Shown: in pieces, positions 24,778 through 32,301 of the stretch
Layout of the letters: every line of letters begins with the position of its first letter
How positions within the stretch are numbered: position 1 is the stretch's first letter
Assembly (NCBI GenBank): GCA_027493055.1
Contig: JAPUDO010000131.1
Location: forward strand, 1-32,301
Origin: Niabella sp.
GTDB taxonomy: Bacteria > Bacteroidota > Bacteroidia > Chitinophagales > Chitinophagaceae
Reading direction: 5' to 3'
Length of the DNA: 32,301 nt
Notes under the pieces: model-generated
The model's input: the letters and a program-made list of their open reading frames with translations, nothing else
Told to the model about the DNA's origin: nothing
Databases searched by the model: none
Program-made: the position numbers and the translations under genes

Positions 24778-26793
24778 TTATGGTTCAGACAGCTTCACTA
24801 ACCTGCTACTTGTATCCACTTTGTCTCCTTCTTTTACAAGAATTTCTTCTACAATGGCATCCCTGTTACAAACGATATTATTCTCCATTTTCATAGCTTC
24901 AACAATCAGTAAGACCTGTCCCTTTTTAACGCTGTCGCCCGGCTTAATATTTACACTGATCACTTTGCCCGGCATAGGCGACACAATAGCCCCTGTCTTA
25001 TTATTTATTGCGTCCGCGGCTGTAAATATTGCTGCATCTACATAAAATATATCCGGCCTTGTTATTAAATGGGTACCTTCCTGGCAGGTAATCTCGTAAC
25101 TGCCGGGCCTTATTTCATATATGCTTAATTCGTGGAGTGTTCCATCCTGCATCAGTGTATAATGGATGTTTCCTTTATGTATCAGTTCTGCCTCGTATCT
25201 TTTATTGTTCAGTATAAATACCGATTGGAGATAGCCATGCTTTATCAGCTCAATAGATACTGTTTTCCCGTTTACTATAATATCCGTAATTTTTATATGC
25301 CTCCAATAGCCGATGTGATGCCATATGTTTTTTTGTTGGATAGGAGCATTGTCGAAGCTTTTTATTAATGCTGCGGATAATGGTACGGTAATATCTGCCT
25401 CCGTTCTTTTTTGCTCTATGTAGCTATTTATTTTGTCCAGGTGGTCATCAATATATTTTGTTGAAATATTGTTATGAATATAATCAGGGAGCTGCATCAG
25501 GCTTGTTAAAAACTCAATATTGGTTTTAATGCCTTTGATATGATATTGATGAAGCGCTAAAAGCATGGCTTCCCGCGCCTCATCTCTTGTTGCTGCACTT
25601 ACAATAAGCTTGCTAATCATAGGATCAAAATCTCCGGAGATGGTATCTCCGTTTTGAAGCTGCATTCCATCTATTCTTATGGTTGTGCCCTGGTTAAAAG
25701 CAGGTTCTTCATAATATTTTATTAAGCCTGGCGATGGCAGGAAGCCCTGGGCCGGATCTTCTGCGTAGATGCGGCATTCAATAGCATGACCTTGCTGCTG
25801 TATATCTTCCTGTTTGTACTGAAGCGCTTCACCGGCAGCAATCTTTATTTGTTGTTCAACAATATCGATGCCGGTAGTTAATTCTGTTACAGGGTGCTCT
25901 ACCTGTATGCGTGTATTCATTTCAAGAAAATAGAAATTCAGGCGCTCATCTGCTAAGAACTCCATAGTGCCGGCGTTATAATACCCAATAGATTTTGCCA
26001 GTTGAACGGCTGCGTTGCAGATCTGTTGCCTTGTTGCCGGGTCTAAAGTAGGAGAGGGTGCTTCTTCTATGATCTTCTGGTGCCGGCGTTGCAATGAGCA
26101 TTCGCGTTCGTATAAATGAATGATATTGCCTTGATGGTCACCCAATACCTGTACTTCAATATGCCGGGGATGGGCAATATATTTTTCAATATAAATAGTG
26201 CTGTCTCCAAAATAATTTTGAGCTTCGCGGGCTGTTGCTTCAAGCGCTGTCTGGATCTCAGCTTCGCTATAAACTATACGCATGCCTTTACCACCGCCAC
26301 CTGCCGCTGCTTTTACTAATAAAGGAAACCCTATGGATTGATAGTTGCTGAGCAAGGCTGATACAGCGCCTGTGATGCCCGGTATAACAGGGATGCCCGC
26401 TTTGACCGCTGTTTCTCTTGCGGCAATTTTATTACCCATAGCCTTCATAGCAGCCGCATCAGGGCCAATGAAAATAAGGCCTGTCTTTTCACAGGCGTCT
26501 GCAAAGCCGGGGCTTTCAGATAAAAAACCATAACCCGGATGGATGGTATCCGCTCCTGTTTGTTGTGCTATTGCAATGATCTTTTCAATGTTCAGGTAGG
26601 TTTCGCTCAGTTGGTTGCCTTCTAATAATATGGAGGTGCCCGCTTGCTTTACAAAAGCAGCTTCCCGGTCTGCATTACTATAAACAGCCACGGTTGCTAT
26701 GCCCATCCGGCGTGCTGTACGCTGCACGCGCAGGGCAATTTCTCCGCGGTTGGCTATCAGGATCTTTTTGATATGCTTTCTTTTTTCTGGCAT
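24778..26793 (-). CDS. mccA: Methylcrotonoyl-CoA carboxylase, biotin-carrying alpha subunit
   Basis: A 671-aa biotin carboxylase plus biotin carrier protein. The biotin carboxylase domain begins at KKILIANRGEIALRV. It has the ATP-grasp glycine loop (KAAAGGGGKGMRIV) and EMNTRIQVEHPVTE. A linker domain follows (about 455-590). The C-terminal biotinyl domain carries EAMKMENN, with the biotinylated lysine at about K635. It supplies carboxybiotin to the beta subunit encoded two genes upstream; the pair carboxylates 3-methylcrotonyl-CoA. Propionyl-CoA or acetyl-CoA carboxylase alpha is the alternative, but the neighbours decide for MCC. The ATG at 26793 gives a normal N-terminus; an in-frame TTG at 26817 would overlap the liuC stop by 8 bp and add eight residues. 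Confidence 0.9.
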   Translation of the reverse strand: MPEKRKHIKKILIANRGEIALRVQRTARRMGIATVAVYSNADREAAFVKQAGTSILLEGNQLSETYLNIEKIIAIAQQTGADTIHPGYGFLSESPGFADACEKTGLIFIGPDAAAMKAMGNKIAARETAVKAGIPVIPGITGAVSALLSNYQSIGFPLLVKAAAGGGGKGMRIVYSEAEIQTALEATAREAQNYFGDSTIYIEKYIAHPRHIEVQVLGDHQGNIIHLYERECSLQRRHQKIIEEAPSPTLDPATRQQICNAAVQLAKSIGYYNAGTMEFLADERLNFYFLEMNTRIQVEHPVTELTTGIDIVEQQIKIAAGEALQYKQEDIQQQGHAIECRIYAEDPAQGFLPSPGLIKYYEEPAFNQGTTIRIDGMQLQNGDTISGDFDPMISKLIVSAATRDEAREAMLLALHQYHIKGIKTNIEFLTSLMQLPDYIHNNISTKYIDDHLDKINSYIEQKRTEADITVPLSAALIKSFDNAPIQQKNIWHHIGYWRHIKITDIIVNGKTVSIELIKHGYLQSVFILNNKRYEAELIHKGNIHYTLMQDGTLHELSIYEIRPGSYEITCQEGTHLITRPDIFYVDAAIFTAADAINNKTGAIVSPMPGKVISVNIKPGDSVKKGQVLLIVEAMKMENNIVCNRDAIVEEILVKEGDKVDTSSRLVKLSEP

Positions 26794-26809
26794 TTTAAAG
26801 TATCTGATT

Positions 26810-27601
26810 CTATTCAATCCAATTGGGCTTTCTCTTTTCTAAAAAAGCAGCCATGCCTTCCTGTCCTTCGGCAGATGAGCGTATATCTGCTATCATTGTA
26901 GCAGTGTAATTCAGCGCCTCCTGCATGGAAATGGTATTGGTAACGGCGTTAATAAGTGTTTTACAATACTCAATGGCTTTGGGCCCGCCTGTAAGCAATA
27001 GCTGAATAGTTGCCTGCAGGTGGGCTTCTGTTTCATGGATATTATTAAAGCACCTGTTTACGAGCTTTAAGGCTTCTGCTTCTTTACCATTGATGCGTTG
27101 CCCTGTCAGCATCAGCTCTCTTGCAGGAAACTCACCAATACGCTTGATGATGTATGGTGAAATACAGGCGGGGATGATGCCTATTTTTACTTCTGACAAA
27201 GAGAAAATGGTATCGGCCTCACAAAACGCAAAATCGCAGGCAGCCAGTAAGCCGTTGGCACCACCCATTGCTGCGCCATGTACAACAGCCAGCGTAGGTT
27301 TGGGGCAATTATAAATAGTGTAAAAGCAAGCTGCAAGCTGTAAGCTTTCCTTATGGTTCTGTTCATAACCGTAATTGGCCACAGCACGCATCCAGTTAAG
27401 ATCTGCACCGGCGCAGAACACTCTGCCTTTTCCACGCAGTACAATAGCACGGATGTCTTCGCGCTTCCCCTCTTCCTTAACTGCTGTAATAAGCTCGTTT
27501 ATCATTATTTCATTGAAGGCATTGCGTACGTCGGGACGGTTAAGCCAGATAGTGCTTACTTTATAATTGCGTTCTATTTCGAGGGTTGTGTATGGATTCA
27601 T
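26810..27601 (-). CDS. liuC: Methylglutaconyl-CoA hydratase (enoyl-CoA hydratase family)
   Basis: A 263-aa crotonase-fold enzyme. The oxyanion-hole segments are FCAGADLNWM (62-71) and HGAAMGGANGL (108-118). The catalytic glutamate is E137 in LSEVKIGIIPA. The sequence GADLNWM and the small residue in place of the first crotonase glutamate (GGANGL) resemble LiuC, which hydrates 3-methylglutaconyl-CoA to HMG-CoA. It lies between mccB and mccA, the expected place in a leucine operon. The upstream gap to mccB is 212 bp and filled with heptad words, so it may have its own promoter or depend on read-through. Confidence 0.88.
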   Translation of the reverse strand: MNPYTTLEIERNYKVSTIWLNRPDVRNAFNEIMINELITAVKEEGKREDIRAIVLRGKGRVFCAGADLNWMRAVANYGYEQNHKESLQLAACFYTIYNCPKPTLAVVHGAAMGGANGLLAACDFAFCEADTIFSLSEVKIGIIPACISPYIIKRIGEFPARELMLTGQRINGKEAEALKLVNRCFNNIHETEAHLQATIQLLLTGGPKAIEYCKTLINAVTNTISMQEALNYTATMIADIRSSAEGQEGMAAFLEKRKPNWIE

Positions 27602-27659
27602 GATTCATTGTTGTTTAAAGCTCATGGTTTAGGGTTAATAGAAAATTGTCCTGTCAATG

Positions 27660-27799
27660 TTCGTACATCGTACACCGTACATCTGACATAAGATTAATAA
27701 GCACCTTTTTTAACACTCAATGCGCAATGTTCTATAATCAATGCTCAGTGCTGTTTACCCATTTGTTGTATATCTTACATCGTACACCGTACATCGTAC
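27660..27799 (+). repeat. Heptad arrays with ATCGTAC and TGCNCAA words
   Basis: Three short arrays lie in one 212-bp gap. 27660-27687 reads ttcgtac, atcgtac, accgtac, atctgac. 27714-27748 reads cactcaa, tgcgcaa, tgttcta, taatcaa, tgctcag. 27772-27799 reads atcttac, atcgtac, accgtac, atcgtac. The ATCGTAC word is the same as at 335-362, some 27 kb away. The two ATCGTAC arrays point the same way, unlike the facing RARTAGN arrays. Confidence 0.7.
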
Positions 27800-27813
27800 A
27801 TGATATAAACATC

Positions 27814-29421
27814 CTACATTCTGAACACGCCAAATTTTGTTTCCTCCCATTTTTTATTTAAGGATGCGGCTATGCTCATTGCTATTATATTCCGGGTATC
27901 CGCCGGATCAATAATGCCATCATCCCAAAGACGGGCCGTACTGTAATAGGCCGAGCCTTCTGCTTCATATTTGTCTAAAATGGACTGACGCAATGCCTCG
28001 CGATCTGCTTCTTCAAATTTTCCACCCTTTGCTTTTAGTTGCTCTTCTTTTACAGAAACCAATACGCCGGCGGCCTGTTCTCCACCCATTACGGAAATTT
28101 TTGCGTGAGGCCACATGAATAAAAACCGGGGATCATAAGCCCTGCCACACATAGCATAATTACCGGCTCCAAAAGAGCCACCCGTTATAACAGTGATCTT
28201 TGGTATATTAGCATTAGCCACGGCATGTACCATTTTTGCGCCATCCCGGGCAATCCCTTTATGTTCATATTCTTTTCCTACAATAAAACCAGTAATATTT
28301 TGCAGGAACAAAAGAGGCGTATTTCTTGCACAGCACAGTTCAACAAAGTGAGCGCCTTTTAAAGCAGATGCTCCAAAGAGCACGCCATTATTAGCAATAA
28401 TGCCTACAGGAAAGCCCATAATACGGGCAAAGCCTGTTACCAGTGTAGGAGCGTATTTTTCTTTGAACTCATGAAAATGGCTGCCGTCTGCTATGCGCGC
28501 AATGATCTCTTTGGCATTCACCTGCTTTTTCAGATCGGTTGGAAGAACGCCGTATAGCTCTTCAGGATTATAAGCCGGTTCTTCAATGGGTTTGATATCG
28601 AGGAACTGTTTATTTGCAGGTTGGAAGGTCTGCACTATGTTCCTGCAGATAGCGATAGCATGCGCATCGTTTTCTGCAATATGATCGGCTACGCCGGAAA
28701 TGGAAGTGTGCACTTCTGCGCCTCCTAATTCCTCAGCAGACACTTCTTCGCCGGTAGCAGCTTTTACCAGGGGAGGGCCTCCGATAAAAATAGTTCCCTG
28801 GTTACGTACAATGATCGTTTCATCGCACATAGCAGGAACATAAGCCCCGCCTGCAGTACAGGAACCCATTACAATGGCCACCTGGGGAATACCTATTGCC
28901 GACATCCTTGCCTGGTTAAAAAAGAAACGGCCAAAATCATGTCTGTCAGGAAATACCTTGTCCTGTTCCGGTAAAAAAGCCCCGCCGGAGTCTACCATAT
29001 AAATACAGGGCAGATAGTTTTCCATCGCAATTTCCTGGGCGCGCACATGCTTTTTGATAGTGTATTGCATATAGGTGCCGCCTTTTACGGTGGCATCATT
29101 AGCTATGATCATTACTTCGCGGCCATGAACCAAACCAATGCCTGTAACAATACCTGCCGACGGGAACTGGTTGTTATAAGTTCCATATGCTGCCAGTGGA
29201 GAAAGTTCGAGGAATGGGGTATTAGAATCAAGTAACTGGTTGATCCGCTCTCTTGCCAGCAGCTTGCCCCGTTGCCTGTGTTTTTCTATGGCTGCATTAC
29301 CGGCAGGGTGAATAACTTCGGCCATCCTGCTTTGCCATAACTGCATCAGCTCCTGGTAGGTTGCTTTATTAGCCATAAAATCGGGCGATTCGGTGTTGAT
29401 ATTTGACTGGATCCTGTACAA
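27814..29421 (-). CDS. mccB: Methylcrotonoyl-CoA carboxylase, carboxyltransferase beta subunit
   Basis: A 535-aa carboxyltransferase with the duplicated crotonase fold. MCC-type motifs are [50 protein letters not shown] and [14 protein letters not shown] in the N-half. [32 protein letters not shown] and [10 protein letters not shown] are in the C-half. It moves CO2 from biotin to 3-methylcrotonyl-CoA. The start is a TTG at 29421: the nearest internal ATG (29376) would remove the conserved IQSNINTES segment. It is the first gene of the cluster. A perfect palindrome lies 50 bp upstream (29472-29497) and may be the operator. Confidence 0.93.
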   Translation of the reverse strand: MYRIQSNINTESPDFMANKATYQELMQLWQSRMAEVIHPAGNAAIEKHRQRGKLLARERINQLLDSNTPFLELSPLAAYGTYNNQFPSAGIVTGIGLVHGREVMIIANDATVKGGTYMQYTIKKHVRAQEIAMENYLPCIYMVDSGGAFLPEQDKVFPDRHDFGRFFFNQARMSAIGIPQVAIVMGSCTAGGAYVPAMCDETIIVRNQGTIFIGGPPLVKAATGEEVSAEELGGAEVHTSISGVADHIAENDAHAIAICRNIVQTFQPANKQFLDIKPIEEPAYNPEELYGVLPTDLKKQVNAKEIIARIADGSHFHEFKEKYAPTLVTGFARIMGFPVGIIANNGVLFGASALKGAHFVELCCARNTPLLFLQNITGFIVGKEYEHKGIARDGAKMVHAVANANIPKITVITGGSFGAGNYAMCGRAYDPRFLFMWPHAKISVMGGEQAAGVLVSVKEEQLKAKGGKFEEADREALRQSILDKYEAEGSAYYSTARLWDDGIIDPADTRNIIAMSIAASLNKKWEETKFGVFRM

Positions 29422-29471
29422 CCGGATTGTTTTTAGAAGTTTAAGTTACGCTAAATAACGGATTATTTTTT

Positions 29472-29497
29472 ATAAAACTAACAACTGTTAGTTTTAT
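29472..29497. promoter_or_regulatory. Perfect palindrome, candidate TetR-family operator
   Basis: ATAAAACTAACA and its exact complement TGTTAGTTTTAT are separated by 2 bp, a 26-bp site 50 bp upstream of the mccB start. The size and the 2-bp centre suit a TetR/AcrR dimer pair, the regulator class often found on fatty-acid and branched-chain acyl-CoA operons. No regulator gene is in the window. It could also fold as a hairpin with T-rich flanks, but its place between divergent starts favours an operator. Confidence 0.5.
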
Positions 29498-29580
29498 TTT
29501 GATTTTTTTAAACTTTTAACCCCCGTTATATCAATGGGGAATTGGATGTTTAATAATGACCTTAAATTATATGCTTAACG

Positions 29581-29625
29581 TAATACTATTTGATTAAAAT
29601 ATTATCAAATAGTATTACTATTTGA
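29581..29625. promoter_or_regulatory. Inverted repeat plus third half-site before the ATPase gene
   Basis: TAATACTATTTGAT (29581-29594) and ATCAAATAGTATTA (29604-29617) are perfect 14-bp inverted copies around a 9-bp spacer. A third copy of the core TACTATTTGA lies at 29616-29625, exactly 32 bp from the first, about three helical turns. It contains the putative -33 TTTG of the promoter. This looks like an operator array for a dimeric regulator. Confidence 0.5.
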
Positions 29626-29654
29626 AATTTTTAAACTTAAAAATTGTATCTTTA
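29621..29654 (+). promoter_or_regulatory. Candidate promoter of the AAA ATPase gene
   Basis: TTTG at 29621-29624 and TATCTTTA at 29647-29654 are separated by 22 bp and lie 24 bp before the ATG. The -7 box differs from TAnnTTTG at its last base. The spacing is at the long end of what is known for Bacteroidota. Confidence 0.4.
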
Positions 29655-29678
29655 TGATACAATAAAATTCGGATAACT

Positions 29679-30866
29679 ATGTTTGGCAGGGATATTTATA
29701 GTGTGCTGGAAGCACATTTAACAAAAAGGCAGGTTACGGTGATCACAGGTATGAGACGCGTGGGCAAAAGTACTGCTGTGAAGCATCTTCTTGCCAAAGC
29801 ACCTCAAAAAACAAAGATATACCTGGATTGTGAGCGTATTGAAATAAGGGCATTATTAAATAAACCTAATTATGAAGAAATAAAAGAGGAGCTGGAATTG
29901 TGGGGTTTAGAGTTTACGAGGCCCTGCCTTATTGCATTGGATGAAATTCAACTGGTGGAGAACCTGCCCAGTTTTATCAAATACCTGTATGATACCTATA
30001 ATGTAAAGTTTATAGTAACCGGCTCCAGCTCCTATTATATGAAAAATACATTTTCTGAAAGTCTGGCAGGCAGGAAGAAAATATTTGAGTTATTCCCGCT
30101 TAGCTTTAAAGAATTTCTTGTATTTAAAAAGCAATGGGCGCCGGCGTTTATACGTTATCAATGGAAACCTTTTAAAGAAGCCTGGTATAAAAGAGTAAAG
30201 GATTGGTATAAAGAGTATCTTGACTTTGGCGGTTTTCCTGAAGTAGTGCTGCAAAAGAAGCTGGCGGATAAGAAAGACCTGCTCCGGGATATTATAAATT
30301 CATATATCGAACTGGATGTAAAGTTGTTGTCGGATTATGCGGCGGGTGAAGAGTTGTATAAACTGGTAAAATTGCTTGCTGCCCGTAGTGGCAATAAAGT
30401 GGATTATTCCAAATTGAGCAGTATATCAGGATTGAACCGGCAAAAGATTGCTTCTTATATACAGTTATTAGAACAAACTTACCTGGTTTACCAGCTTGCT
30501 CCTTTCACTAAAAATATAGACAGGGAGATATCTCAGCAAAAAAAGCTTTATTTCAGCGATACCGGTATATTAAATATTTTATCAGAAAATAAACTTTCCA
30601 GCGGACAGGTATTTGAGAATACAGTGGCGGCACAATTAAAACCTTTGGGTGAACTGCAATATTATCAGAAAAAAACAGGACAGGAAATAGATTTTATTTT
30701 TAACGGCGAGGTGGCCATTGAAGTGAAAGAAACGCCTACTGTACAGGACTTAAGAACACTTTCCCAAAGGGCAGGTACGCTGCAAATAGAAAAACAGGTA
30801 CTGGTAGGGTATCATCAACCGCCTGCAGGATTTGATGCCTTTGTTTGGGCCGGAGTTATTTGGTAG
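29679..30866 (+). CDS. AAA ATPase with DUF4143 domain
   Basis: A 395-aa protein of the AAA_14/DUF4143 family. Walker A is GMRRVGKST (24-32), Walker B is LIALDEI with D88 and E89, and a sensor-like VTGSSS follows at 113-118. The middle contains a winged-helix-like segment (LLAARSGNKVDYSKLSSISG onward). The C-terminal DUF4143 part has QEIDFIFNGEVAIEVK, a D...ExK pattern of the PD-(D/E)XK nuclease fold. Such ATPases are widespread, often multi-copy, and have no settled function; roles in DNA handling or defence have been suggested. It stands alone on the plus strand, with its own repeat-containing promoter region, and 113 bp before ccmE. Confidence 0.9.
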   Translation: MFGRDIYSVLEAHLTKRQVTVITGMRRVGKSTAVKHLLAKAPQKTKIYLDCERIEIRALLNKPNYEEIKEELELWGLEFTRPCLIALDEIQLVENLPSFIKYLYDTYNVKFIVTGSSSYYMKNTFSESLAGRKKIFELFPLSFKEFLVFKKQWAPAFIRYQWKPFKEAWYKRVKDWYKEYLDFGGFPEVVLQKKLADKKDLLRDIINSYIELDVKLLSDYAAGEELYKLVKLLAARSGNKVDYSKLSSISGLNRQKIASYIQLLEQTYLVYQLAPFTKNIDREISQQKKLYFSDTGILNILSENKLSSGQVFENTVAAQLKPLGELQYYQKKTGQEIDFIFNGEVAIEVKETPTVQDLRTLSQRAGTLQIEKQVLVGYHQPPAGFDAFVWAGVIW

Positions 30867-30914
30867 GCAGGTATGATGCTAATAATTTTTTGATTTGCTG
30901 CAACAAAACAGTCC

Positions 30915-30933
30915 CGGTATTGTTAAAATACCG
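30915..30933 (+). terminator. Hairpin between the ATPase gene and ccmE
   Basis: CGGTATT / AATACCG forms a 7-bp stem with a 5-nt loop, 48 bp after the ATPase stop. It has no T run directly after it, so termination is uncertain. Confidence 0.3.
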
Positions 30934-30951
30934 TATAACGGGCTATTGTCT

Positions 30952-30959
30952 TAATTTTG
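30952..30959 (+). promoter_or_regulatory. Candidate -7 element of ccmE
   Basis: TAATTTTG is an exact TAnnTTTG match, 20 bp before the ATG at 30980. No TTTG stands at the usual -33 distance. Confidence 0.4.
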
Positions 30960-30979
30960 CGAAAATTTTCAGCAGGGAA

Positions 30980-31429
30980 ATGAAGAAGATCCACATTGTT
31001 TTATTGGTTTTAACTGCCGCAGCCATAGCTGTTCTGGTAAGTTTTTTGCAAACCACCACTACTTATGATACGGTTGCCATCGCAAAATCCAAACCGGGCA
31101 AATATGTGCACCTGATGGCAAAATGGGACAAAAGCGAACCTATGGAGTATGATGCGATCAAGAATCCCAATTACCTCTCCTTTACGGCAGTTGATACTCT
31201 GGGTGAAAAAGTAAAAGTTATTTATCACAGTCCCAAACCTGAGAATTTTGAGCTGAGTGAGAGGTTGGTAATGAAGGGTAAATATGAAGAGGGCCAATTC
31301 ATCTGCCAGAGCATTCAGACCAAATGCCCCAGTAAATACAAGGACCAGGATCCTTCCAAACATATTCCCCAGGAAGAACGTACAACTACATACAACGGTA
31401 ATTCCGAAGGTATAACAGCAAAACAATAG
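30980..31429 (+). CDS. ccmE: Cytochrome c maturation protein CcmE (CXXXY type)
   Basis: A 149-aa periplasmic heme chaperone anchored by one N-terminal helix (residues 5-22). The OB-fold body includes AKSKPGKYVHLMAKWD, NYLSFTAVDTLGEKVKVIYH and ERLVMKGKYEEGQF. In most bacteria heme is bound covalently through a histidine in HXXXY. Here the site reads KCPSKY, so C116 and Y120 form the CXXXY variant known from Desulfovibrio and archaea. The ATG at 30980 is chosen over an upstream in-frame start at 30845, since the signal anchor begins here and the extra 45 residues have no family match. It is followed 13 bp later by ccmF. Confidence 0.87.
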   Translation: MKKIHIVLLVLTAAAIAVLVSFLQTTTTYDTVAIAKSKPGKYVHLMAKWDKSEPMEYDAIKNPNYLSFTAVDTLGEKVKVIYHSPKPENFELSERLVMKGKYEEGQFICQSIQTKCPSKYKDQDPSKHIPQEERTTTYNGNSEGITAKQ

Positions 31430-31442
31430 TAATATTACTTTT

Positions 31443-32301
31443 ATGGAGTATGCAGGCGAGCATTTGTTGCCCGGACAGATAGGACATTTATTTATTCTGG
31501 TATCATTAGTTGCTTCATTTACAGCGGCTTTTGCGTACTTTAAAGCGGTGCAGGCTACGCCCGATCAGAAACCGGGATGGCTGAAGCTGGGCCGCATGGC
31601 TTTCTTTACGGAAGTGGCTTCCGTGCTTATTATTTTTGCGGCGCTGCTGCATATTCTTTACCATCATTTATTTGAATATAAATACGCATGGCAGCATACC
31701 AGCCTTTCGCTGGAATTTAAATACATCATGAGCGCTTTCTGGGAAGGACAGGAGGGGAGCACGCTGCTTTGGGCCTTTTGGCATTGTGTGTTGGGGTTGA
31801 TTGTTATAAAGCGGGAGAAGCAATGGGAAGCGCCTGTAATGTCTGTAGTAAGTTTTGCCCAGTTCTTTTTGGCAACAATGGTAATAGGGATCTATATTTT
31901 TGATGTTAAAATAGGCTCTAATCCGTTTATATTATTGCGGGATTCGGGTGTGCTGGACGAGGCGCCTGGTATGCATATCAATTTTGATGTAACACAACCG
32001 GTAAGACCTGATTACCTTTCCATGATTACTGATGGTAATGACCTGAACCCTTTATTACAGAATTACTGGATGGTTATTCACCCGCCTGTATTATTCCTCG
32101 GTTTTGCCTCAACGCTTATACCTTTTGCTTTTGCAATGGCCGGCCTTTGGACAAAGGATATCAAAGGATGGATCAGCAGGGCTATTCCATGGGCTTTATT
32201 TTCGGTAGCGATGCTGGGTTTGGGTATAATGATGGGCGCCAAATGGGCTTATGAGTCGCTGAACTTTGGAGGTTACTGGGCCTGGGACCCGGTGGAGAAT
32301 G
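31443..32301 (+). CDS. ccmF: CcmF heme lyase subunit, N-terminal part (cut by window end)
   Basis: An open frame of 286 codons running off the right edge. It is a polytopic inner-membrane protein of the CcmF/CcsA heme-handling family. Motifs are FWEGQEGSTLLWAFWH, NPLLQNYWMVIHPPVLFLGF and the heme-binding WWD-type segment GAKWAYESLNFGGYWAWDPV, reached just before the cut. CcmF accepts heme from CcmE and attaches it to apocytochrome c in the periplasm. It starts with ATG at 31443, 13 bp after the ccmE stop, in the usual ccmE-ccmF order. The C-terminal half lies outside the window. Confidence 0.92.
   Translation, partial: MEYAGEHLLPGQIGHLFILVSLVASFTAAFAYFKAVQATPDQKPGWLKLGRMAFFTEVASVLIIFAALLHILYHHLFEYKYAWQHTSLSLEFKYIMSAFWEGQEGSTLLWAFWHCVLGLIVIKREKQWEAPVMSVVSFAQFFLATMVIGIYIFDVKIGSNPFILLRDSGVLDEAPGMHINFDVTQPVRPDYLSMITDGNDLNPLLQNYWMVIHPPVLFLGFASTLIPFAFAMAGLWTKDIKGWISRAIPWALFSVAMLGLGIMMGAKWAYESLNFGGYWAWDPVEN

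Noticed and set aside
29472-29497. Intrinsic terminator
   Set aside because: The palindrome is followed by T-rich DNA, but it lies between two divergent gene starts where no upstream transcript needs to end; an operator is more likely.
30845-30979. N-terminal extension of CcmE
   Set aside because: The frame is open but the 45 added residues would precede the membrane anchor, and an exact TAnnTTTG -7 box lies inside it.

Overview
The window looks like chromosome of a Bacteroidota bacterium, most likely of the Chitinophagaceae. The gene families point that way: GH97, an S23-type four-helix-bundle protein, DUF59, DUF6249, a TlpA-like protein with a DUF4369-like front part, and a leucine-degradation cluster with SCOT. 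So do the A-rich leaders in place of strong Shine-Dalgarno sequences and several TAnnTTTG-like -7 elements. No rRNA, tRNA, CRISPR, prophage or transposase gene was seen. Family names are from reading the translations; no database was searched.

Layout. (1) 1-404 is non-coding and built largely of degenerate 7-bp tandem words. (2) 405-2030 (+) holds four small genes: a DUF59/SufT-like Fe-S protein, an unknown 82-aa protein, a TUDOR-like DUF2945 protein, and a SMUG2-like uracil-DNA glycosylase that overlaps the latter by four bases. (3) 2476-5551 (+) is a secreted glycosidase pair, GH97 and GH43. (4) 5659-6735 (-) is an FAD-dependent oxidoreductase; 6923-7804 (+) is an OmpA-like lipoprotein with a clear terminator. 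(5) 8006-10339 (+) is an ECF sigma factor between two overlapping small membrane-protein genes, followed by a TlpA-like thioredoxin. (6) 10477-10899 (+) is QueD/PTPS-like. (7) 11116-17460 (-) is a 2114-aa alpha-2-macroglobulin-like protein with a thioester motif and SusC-plug-like segments. (8) 17559-20530 (+) carries an S9 peptidase and a phosphodiester glycosidase.

(9) 20676-29421 (-) is a leucine/isovalerate catabolic cluster, transcribed mccB, liuC, mccA, acyl-CoA dehydrogenase, HMG-CoA lyase, scoA, an S23 gene, scoB. Together these take isovaleryl-CoA (or a related short branched acyl-CoA) through 3-methylcrotonyl-, 3-methylglutaconyl- and HMG-CoA to acetyl-CoA and acetoacetate; the CoA transferase then activates acetoacetate. 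A perfect 12-bp palindrome, TetR-operator-like, lies 50 bp before the first gene. (10) 29679-30866 (+) is an AAA/DUF4143 ATPase with its own inverted-repeat leader. (11) 30980-32301 (+) is ccmE (CXXXY type) and the start of ccmF, for cytochrome c maturation; ccmF runs off the window.

The most unusual signal is the set of 7-bp-period word arrays in intergenic DNA. In the leucine cluster the word RARTAGN forms two arrays facing each other around the S23 gene. The same facing pair occurs again, with no gene between, in the gap before HMG-CoA lyase, at nearly the same distance from the next start codon. Other word families (ATCGTAC, ACCTTGA, GTTTAAG, TGCNCAA) use the same 7-bp spacing at 1-362 and 27660-27799. 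I know of no described system matching this, and propose that S23-type proteins and heptad arrays belong together.
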